A stretch of 18,503 bases of DNA. It comes from Butyricicoccus_A sp964387535. Lineage in GTDB: Bacteria; Bacillota; Clostridia; Oscillospirales; Butyricicoccaceae. The translations under genes and the position numbers were made by a program. Under the pieces are notes generated by a model that had not been told where the DNA came from, did no database searches, and worked only from the letters and a program-made list of their open reading frames with translations. This document shows positions 13,935 to 18,503 of the stretch, piece by piece; the stretch's first letter is position 1, and each line of letters opens with the position of its first letter. Location: the NCBI GenBank assembly GCA_964387535.1, contig CAYLXH010000029.1, forward strand, positions 1 through 18,503, given 5' to 3'.

Positions 13935-15296
13935 ATCCAAGCCACACAGTCTCGCGATCTGACACGCGGTCCGCTGCTGTCCTCTCTTCTTTTGTTTTCC
14001 CTGCCGATTCTCATCGGCGACCTGTTCCAGCAGCTGTACAACATTGTCGATACCGCTGCAGTCAGCCATCTGCTCGGCTCAGACGCCCTCGCTGCACTCG
14101 GCTGCACCACGTCGCTGTATCAGGTTGTTCTGTGCATTGCAACCGGCATGACCGCCGGTTTTTCCATTGTCATCGCCCGGATTTTCGGCTCCCGCCGCCC
14201 TGCGCGGCTGCGGCAGACCGTCGCCACCATCCTGGTGCTGACCATTTTGCTGTCCGCTGTGCTGACCGCCGTCAGTCTGCTGTTCAGCCGTCGGATGCTG
14301 CTTGCACTCAACACGCCAGCATCTATTTTAACCCCGTCACTCGTGTACATCCGCACCTTTTTTGCCGGGATCTTTTTCACGATGAGCTACAACGCCATGG
14401 CCGGCATCCTGCGCGGCATCGGCAACAGCCTGTATCCTCTGCTGTTTTTGATCCTGTCCTCCGTGCTCAATGTCGCGCTGGATCTGCTGTTTCTGGCCGT
14501 ATTCCACTGGGGAATCTTCGGCGCCTCGTTTGCTACCGTGTTGTCGCAGCTGGTGTCTGCCGTCACCTGTCTGCTGTACCTCATCCGCCGCTGTCCCGAG
14601 CTGCATCTCACCCGCTCCGACTTCCGGTTTGACCGCGCACTCACGCGCGAGCTGCTCGTCACCGGTCTGGCCATGGGGCTCATGCAGTCCACCGTCTGCT
14701 TCGGCACCATGATTATGCAGTCGGCAGTCAATCGCTTAGGCACTGCAACCATTGCCGGCTACACCGCCGCACGAAAAATCCATGGCCTGCTGCTCGCGGT
14801 CCTGTTTGCCTTTGGCAACACCGCATCCACCTTCGCCGGACAGAACCTCGGCGCACGCCAGCTCGATCGCGCGTTCTGCGGTATCCGCATTCTTGTATTG
14901 CTCGGCCTCATGTGGGTTACTCTGGTCAACCTATTCATCTTCCTGCAGTGCGAGCCGCTTGCGCGCGCCGTCACCGGCAGCAGCGATCCCGCGGTTCTCA
15001 ACGCGGTCACACGCTATCTGCGCATTGATGTCCCGTTCTACTATGGCATCTCCGTGCTCATCATCCTGCGTTACGCGCTCCAGGGTCTGGGCGGCAAGCT
15101 CTCGGCCGTCGCCGAGGGCATCATGGAGATGACCGGCAACATTCTGTCCGCGCTGTTTCTGGTTCCGGCACTCGATTACCTCGGTGTCTGCCTGTGTGAG
15201 CCGATCACCTGCACGGCCTGTGCCGTCATGATCTGTCTCGCCTTCTGGTATTCCGCCCGCAAACTGCGCCGCCACGCCGCGGACCCCTCCTGGTAA
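13935..15296 (+). CDS. MATE-family multidrug/metabolite efflux transporter, apparent ATC start
   Basis: The 453-residue protein has about twelve membrane segments and typical MATE N-terminal features: DLTRGPLLSSLLLFSLPILIG, then LFQQLYNIVDTAAVS, with further family marks such as GILRGIGNS and GQNLGA in the second half. MATE proteins export drugs or metabolites in exchange for Na+ or H+. The start is odd: AAGGAGG (13919-13925) is followed after 9 nt by ATC, exactly where MATE homologues begin. In-frame alternatives (ATG 13779, GTG 13877) have no ribosome site and give a Arg/Pro-rich, non-family N-terminus. Either initiation is at ATC, or the ATG is mutated or misread. It is followed at 49 bp by an AEC transporter. 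Confidence 0.85.
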   Translation: MQATQSRDLTRGPLLSSLLLFSLPILIGDLFQQLYNIVDTAAVSHLLGSDALAALGCTTSLYQVVLCIATGMTAGFSIVIARIFGSRRPARLRQTVATILVLTILLSAVLTAVSLLFSRRMLLALNTPASILTPSLVYIRTFFAGIFFTMSYNAMAGILRGIGNSLYPLLFLILSSVLNVALDLLFLAVFHWGIFGASFATVLSQLVSAVTCLLYLIRRCPELHLTRSDFRFDRALTRELLVTGLAMGLMQSTVCFGTMIMQSAVNRLGTATIAGYTAARKIHGLLLAVLFAFGNTASTFAGQNLGARQLDRAFCGIRILVLLGLMWVTLVNLFIFLQCEPLARAVTGSSDPAVLNAVTRYLRIDVPFYYGISVLIILRYALQGLGGKLSAVAEGIMEMTGNILSALFLVPALDYLGVCLCEPITCTACAVMICLAFWYSARKLRRHAADPSW

Positions 15297-15345
15297 GCCG
15301 GACACCGCAATGCCCGACCCTGTATTCCGAAAGGATCTATGTTTT

Positions 15346-16269
15346 ATGGACAACTCTGTAATTCTCACCCAGATGATCGAACTGTTTCTGATGATCGGTC
15401 TCGGCTTTCTCCTGTTTCGCACCGGACTGCTGGATGTCGACTTCAACCAGAAGCTCACCAAAGTGCTGCTGTACGTCACAGTACCCGCTCTGATTCTCAG
15501 CTCCGTACTCCAGCAGACCGAGCGCCTTGCCGGCGCACAGGTCGCGACGGTGTTTGCCATCGGATTTGGTCTGTACTTTGTCTTTCCCCTGCTCGCCGTC
15601 GTCATCGTCAAGCTGCTGCGGCTTCCCAAAGCGGATCAGGGTCTGTATATGTACATGCTGGTCTACGGCAACGTCGGCTTCATGGGCTTCCCTGTCATCG
15701 ACGCTCTGTACGGTTCTACCGCCGTGTTTTACACCGCCATCATCAATATTCTGTTCAATCTCTCCTGCTTTTCCGTCGGACTGATTCTCATGCATTACGG
15801 CAAGGACGAATCTGCCTCGATTTCACTGCGCAGTTTTCTCTCCCCCGGCATTCTCGGCTGTCTGCTGTCCATCGCGATTTATTTCGCCGATATCCACTTC
15901 CCTTCCGTCCTCAGCGAACCGATTGCCACCGTCGGCAGCGTCACCACACCGCTGGCCATGATACTGATCGGGGCCACGCTGGCCCGTATGGAGTTCAAAA
16001 CTGTCTTTCAGGACTGGCATCTGTATCCATACACGATCGTCAAGCAATTCGTGCTTCCGCTCCTGCTCTGGCCGCTGCTCCGCCTGATCGTCACGGATTC
16101 CTTTGTTCTCCACATCACCTTTATTCTTCTGCTCATGCCGGTGGCAAACAACAGTGTTCTGTTCGCCACCAACTACGGCGGAGACGAAACGCTGGCTGCC
16201 AAAACCGTGTTTCTCACCACACTGGTCTCCATTGTCTCCATCCCGCTGCTCACCGCACTCTGTCTGTGA
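15346..16269 (+). CDS. AEC-family (auxin efflux carrier-type) transporter
   Basis: The 307-residue protein has about ten membrane segments in two halves, with the first-half GLGFLLFRTGLLD, the central YGNVGFMGFPVIDALYG motif, and the C-terminal half with LPLLLWPLL and LLMPVANNSVLFATNYGGD. These match bacterial AEC permeases, such as those for malate, malonate or other organic anions. I prefer ATG 15346, as AAGGA lies 10 nt upstream; the frame is open 12 codons further without a ribosome site. Short spacing to the MATE gene suggests one transcript. The cargo is unknown; an organic acid is a guess from the family and the nearby acid/CoA enzymes. Confidence 0.88.
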   Translation: MDNSVILTQMIELFLMIGLGFLLFRTGLLDVDFNQKLTKVLLYVTVPALILSSVLQQTERLAGAQVATVFAIGFGLYFVFPLLAVVIVKLLRLPKADQGLYMYMLVYGNVGFMGFPVIDALYGSTAVFYTAIINILFNLSCFSVGLILMHYGKDESASISLRSFLSPGILGCLLSIAIYFADIHFPSVLSEPIATVGSVTTPLAMILIGATLARMEFKTVFQDWHLYPYTIVKQFVLPLLLWPLLRLIVTDSFVLHITFILLLMPVANNSVLFATNYGGDETLAAKTVFLTTLVSIVSIPLLTALCL

Positions 16270-16276
16270 ACCGACA

Positions 16277-16324
16277 AAACACCAGGCTCTGCCGCCGTAT
16301 CCATGGCGACCGCGCCTGGTGTTT
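16277..16324. terminator. Probable shared terminator between AEC and LacI-type genes
   Basis: Perfect 11-bp arms AAACACCAGGC (16277-16287) and GCCTGGTGTTT (16314-16324) enclose a 26-nt loop that can itself pair weakly. It sits in the gap between two convergent genes. The plus-strand U-tract is short (GTTTGTTG); on the minus strand GTTTTGTCGG follows. Confidence 0.65.
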
Positions 16325-16338
16325 GTTGTATTCGCCGC

Positions 16339-17361
16339 TCAATCCAGCAGCTCTTTGGTATAAATGCTCGTCGGCACATAATATATTGTCTGCTTGGGCG
16401 TCCGATGATGCAGCAGCAGAGAGTGCATCACAAGCACGGCATCATATGCCTGCGCCGAAAAATCCTGCTCCACCACAAAATCCAGCATACCATTGCGCAG
16501 TCCCCGTTTGGCCGCCGCCGTCAGATCGTTGGCAACGACATGGAGCGGATACGGCCGCTTTGCCTTGCGCACCGCATCCATGCAGGCCGGGACGCTCTCC
16601 GTCCCCATATAGATGCCGCGGATCCGGCTGTTATCCTGGAGCGCCTTTCGGACGGTTTCGTAGGTCAGATCATATCGCTCGTAGCACTCCTGCATCTGGA
16701 TTCGCTCCAGCCCTACGCCCAGTTCCTTTGCCTGTCGGATAAAACTCTCCAGCCGGTTGCGGTTGGAACGAAACTCCAGATTTCCCGTGATCGCCAGAAT
16801 GATGTCCTTCGCACCCAAACTGCGCACCAGCAGCCCTGCCGCAACCTCTCCGCTCTTGGCAAGATCCTGTCCCACATGGCACACCCTCCGGCTGTCCGGC
16901 AGATCGGAATTATACGTCACAACCGGAATGCCCCTTTCCGCCAAATCATCCACCGTCGCACTGAGCATAATATTGTCCGCCGCATTGAGCAAAATCCCCC
17001 GTGCTCCGCCTTCCACGAGCGAATAGATGCGCCGGATGTACTCCTCATTGGATCGGCTGTCCATCCTATCGATCCGGATTTCAAATCGGTCGGAGTGCAG
17101 AAAGCGTTCTGCCCGCCGGATTCCAGCCTCGGTCTGACGGCGAAAATACTCATCCTCCCATTTCGTCATCAGAAACCCGATGGTCACCGTGTCGGTTCGG
17201 TTCTTTTTGGTTTTTTTGTGAATGTATCCGGTCTGCTCCACCGCCCGGAGCACACGGCGCCGAACCGCCGGGTCGACATACGGGCGGTCATTGAGCACAC
17301 GGTCCACCGTACCGCGCGAAACCCCGCACAACGCGGCAATCTGCTGTATTGTCGGTTTCAT
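16339..17361 (-). CDS. LacI-family transcriptional regulator
   Basis: The 340-residue protein has an N-terminal LacI helix-turn-helix (residues 4-46: TIQQIAALCGVSRGTVDRVL then the hinge) and a periplasmic-binding-protein-like sugar domain beginning TVTIGFLMTK. I chose ATG 17361 because GGGAGGG lies just upstream. The linker KKTKKNRTD is more basic than usual. The ligand domain resembles the xylose/ribose/inositol type (NSDLPDSRRVCHVG, DLTAAAKRG). It is divergent from an inositol-dehydrogenase-like gene and so is likely to repress it, with the sugar or inositol as inducer; this is inference. Confidence 0.93.
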   Translation of the reverse strand: MKPTIQQIAALCGVSRGTVDRVLNDRPYVDPAVRRRVLRAVEQTGYIHKKTKKNRTDTVTIGFLMTKWEDEYFRRQTEAGIRRAERFLHSDRFEIRIDRMDSRSNEEYIRRIYSLVEGGARGILLNAADNIMLSATVDDLAERGIPVVTYNSDLPDSRRVCHVGQDLAKSGEVAAGLLVRSLGAKDIILAITGNLEFRSNRNRLESFIRQAKELGVGLERIQMQECYERYDLTYETVRKALQDNSRIRGIYMGTESVPACMDAVRKAKRPYPLHVVANDLTAAAKRGLRNGMLDFVVEQDFSAQAYDAVLVMHSLLLHHRTPKQTIYYVPTSIYTKELLD

Positions 17362-17382
17362 TTCGCATCCCTCCCACCGTTT

Positions 17383-17397
17383 TTTTTCATTATAGCA
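17383..17397 (-). promoter_or_regulatory. Extended -10 promoter of the LacI-type gene
   Basis: Minus strand TGC-TATAAT (17397-17389): a consensus -10 with the extended TGn, about 28 bp ahead of ATG 17361; no good -35 is present. Confidence 0.6.
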
Positions 17398-17495
17398 AAC
17401 CTCCGCCGAAGAAAAAAGCACAATGCACAGCGCAGAGCAAAAAAACTTCCCGCTTTCTGCTCTGCAACCTGTACAAAACCGATCCCTCCAATGTC

Positions 17496-17529
17496 CGCGA
17501 ATCTCCGAAATCCTGTCGGGGATATTGCG
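17496..17529. promoter_or_regulatory. Imperfect dyad upstream of the oxidoreductase promoter, candidate LacI-type operator
   Basis: CGCGAATCTCCGA (17496-17508) and TCGGGGATATTGCG (17516-17529) are imperfect inverted copies spaced by 7 bp, next to and overlapping the -35 of the divergent promoter. The symmetry is visible, the binding is only inferred. Confidence 0.3.
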
Positions 17530-17553
17530 TTCTTTCCGGTTTTCGCGTATAAT
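17525..17553 (+). promoter_or_regulatory. Promoter of the Gfo/Idh/MocA oxidoreductase gene
   Basis: TTGCGT (17525-17530), 17-bp spacer, consensus TATAAT (17548-17553), about 86 bp ahead of the start codon. Confidence 0.75.
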
Positions 17554-17639
17554 GACAGTACCGAAGATCATCAGGAGAAAAGTTCTCAATTCGTCGCGTT
17601 TCCCTGAAAAACAACTGATTATATTGGAGGATTGTTGTC

Positions 17640-18503
17640 ATGAAGAAAATTAAAGTTGGCATCGCCGGCCTCGGCCGCCTGGGCAAAGTTCACGCACAGA
17701 ACCTCGCCTACAAGATTCCGAATGCAGAGCTGACCGCAGCCTGCTCGATCATGCCGGCAGAGCTGGAATATGCCCAGAAGGAGCTGGGTGTGACCGATGT
17801 GTACACCGACTTCCGCGAGATGATCGCAAAGGCTGACATCGACGCTGTCGCTATCGTCACAACATCGTCCGAACACTGCTGGCAGATCGAAGCCGCACTG
17901 GATGCCGGAAAGCACGTCTTTACCGATAAGCCGCTCGGCGTCGATGTCAATCAGTGCAAGATCGCCGAAGCTGCTGTTGAGCGCAATCCGGACAAGATCT
18001 TCTTCATCGGCTTTATGCGCCGCTACGATCCGTCCTATGCCTACGCCAAGAAAAAAATTGATGAGGGCGCTATTGGCACCCCGTATATGGTCAAAGCGAC
18101 CGGCATTGACCCGGAAGCACTTGTGGAAGGCTCGATCAAGTTCGCTGCCAACTCCGGCGGTATCTTTATCGACATGGCTGTTCACGACATCGACCTGATG
18201 CGCTGGTTCCTGGGCAGCGATCCGGTTCAGGTTCATGCGATCGGTGCCACATTCAAGCATCCGGAGTTCCGTCAGGTCGGAGACGATGAGACCGGCGTTG
18301 CAGTTTACAAGTGTGAGAACGGCGCCATCGGTATGGTTCACGTCGGACGCACTGCGCCGCATGGCTACCATGTTGAGACCGAAATCGTCGGTACCGACGG
18401 TTCGATCCGCATCAGCCCGGTTCCGGAAAAGAATCTGGCCGTTCTGTACAACGCCAACGGCGTCGTTCAGGAATGCGTAGAGAGCTTCCCGATCCGCTTT
18501 GCC
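17640..18503 (+). CDS. Gfo/Idh/MocA-family oxidoreductase, inositol 2-dehydrogenase-like (3' end outside window)
   Basis: The first 288 residues are visible and stay open to the window edge. They show the Rossmann motif GLGRLG (10-15), the DKPLGVD variant of the EKP motif (96-102, Lys97), and the catalytic pair D178-x3-H182 in FIDMAVHDIDLMRW, all typical of myo- or scyllo-inositol dehydrogenases and relatives. These NAD(P)-dependent enzymes oxidise a cyclitol or sugar hydroxyl in the cytoplasm. ATG 17640 follows TTGGAGG with 9-nt spacing. The divergent LacI-type gene is its probable regulator. The exact substrate cannot be fixed from sequence alone; iolG is a reasonable but unproven name. Confidence 0.9.
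   Translation, partial: MKKIKVGIAGLGRLGKVHAQNLAYKIPNAELTAACSIMPAELEYAQKELGVTDVYTDFREMIAKADIDAVAIVTTSSEHCWQIEAALDAGKHVFTDKPLGVDVNQCKIAEAAVERNPDKIFFIGFMRRYDPSYAYAKKKIDEGAIGTPYMVKATGIDPEALVEGSIKFAANSGGIFIDMAVHDIDLMRWFLGSDPVQVHAIGATFKHPEFRQVGDDETGVAVYKCENGAIGMVHVGRTAPHGYHVETEIVGTDGSIRISPVPEKNLAVLYNANGVVQECVESFPIRFA

Noticed and set aside
15339..17607. Long plus-strand frames (467 and 434 codons) overlapping the AEC and LacI-type genes
   Set aside because: They are shadows of the AEC gene (frame +1) and the antisense of the LacI-type gene, with Ser/Arg/Pro- or His-rich composition and no ribosome site.
1..18503. CRISPR arrays, tRNA/rRNA genes, insertion sequences
   Set aside because: I saw no regularly spaced repeats, no tRNA- or rRNA-like stretches and no transposase-like reading frames in the window.

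Overview
The window reads as a chromosomal segment of a low-to-mid G+C Firmicute, most likely an anaerobic Oscillospirales/Clostridia gut bacterium. Pointers are strong GGAGG ribosome sites, textbook TTGACA-17-TATAAT promoters, a CoA-transferase with the sequence style of butyryl-CoA:acetate CoA-transferases, an Rrf2 regulator beside cysK, and a CoA-disulfide-reductase/rhodanese fusion. A butyrate producer of the Butyricicoccus/Agathobaculum type would fit, but that is inference from style and not a search result.

Left part (1-5250): the 3' end of an FAD-dependent disulfide reductase with a C-terminal rhodanese domain faces a convergent Crp/Fnr-type regulator across a shared terminator. A small unrecognised protein follows, then cysK (cysteine synthase) and an Rrf2 regulator with three IscR-like cysteines, all on the minus strand. 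On the plus strand there is a decayed ArsR-type regulator with at least three frame breaks and a lost start codon. It sits just ahead of an intact nitroreductase-like flavoprotein gene.

Centre (5320-12330, minus strand): a six-gene transcription unit with a near-consensus promoter and a strong terminator. In transcription order it encodes an adenylation enzyme, an acyl carrier protein, an MBOAT membrane acyltransferase, a membrane-anchored SGNH-type acyltransferase with an extra C-terminal domain, an acyltransferase-3 membrane protein, and a type II thioesterase. The logic is that of the Dlt (teichoic acid D-alanylation) and Alg (alginate acetylation) systems: activate an acid in the cytoplasm, load it on a carrier, pass it across the membrane, attach it to an envelope polymer. 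However, the adenylation enzyme lacks the aspartate that DltA and amino-acid-activating domains use to hold the substrate amine. The MBOAT carries a terminal F-x-Y-x-x-F motif of its own, and an AT3 protein and an editing thioesterase are added. I take this as a candidate envelope-acylation system with an unknown acyl group; it is the most interesting item in the window.

Right part (12365-18503): a CoA-transferase gene lies directly upstream of the acylation unit on the same strand with no visible terminator between them. Divergent from it are a MATE exporter, apparently starting at an ATC codon behind a perfect Shine-Dalgarno, and an AEC-family transporter. A LacI-family regulator gene and a divergent, window-truncated Gfo/Idh/MocA (inositol-dehydrogenase-like) oxidoreductase gene end the window.
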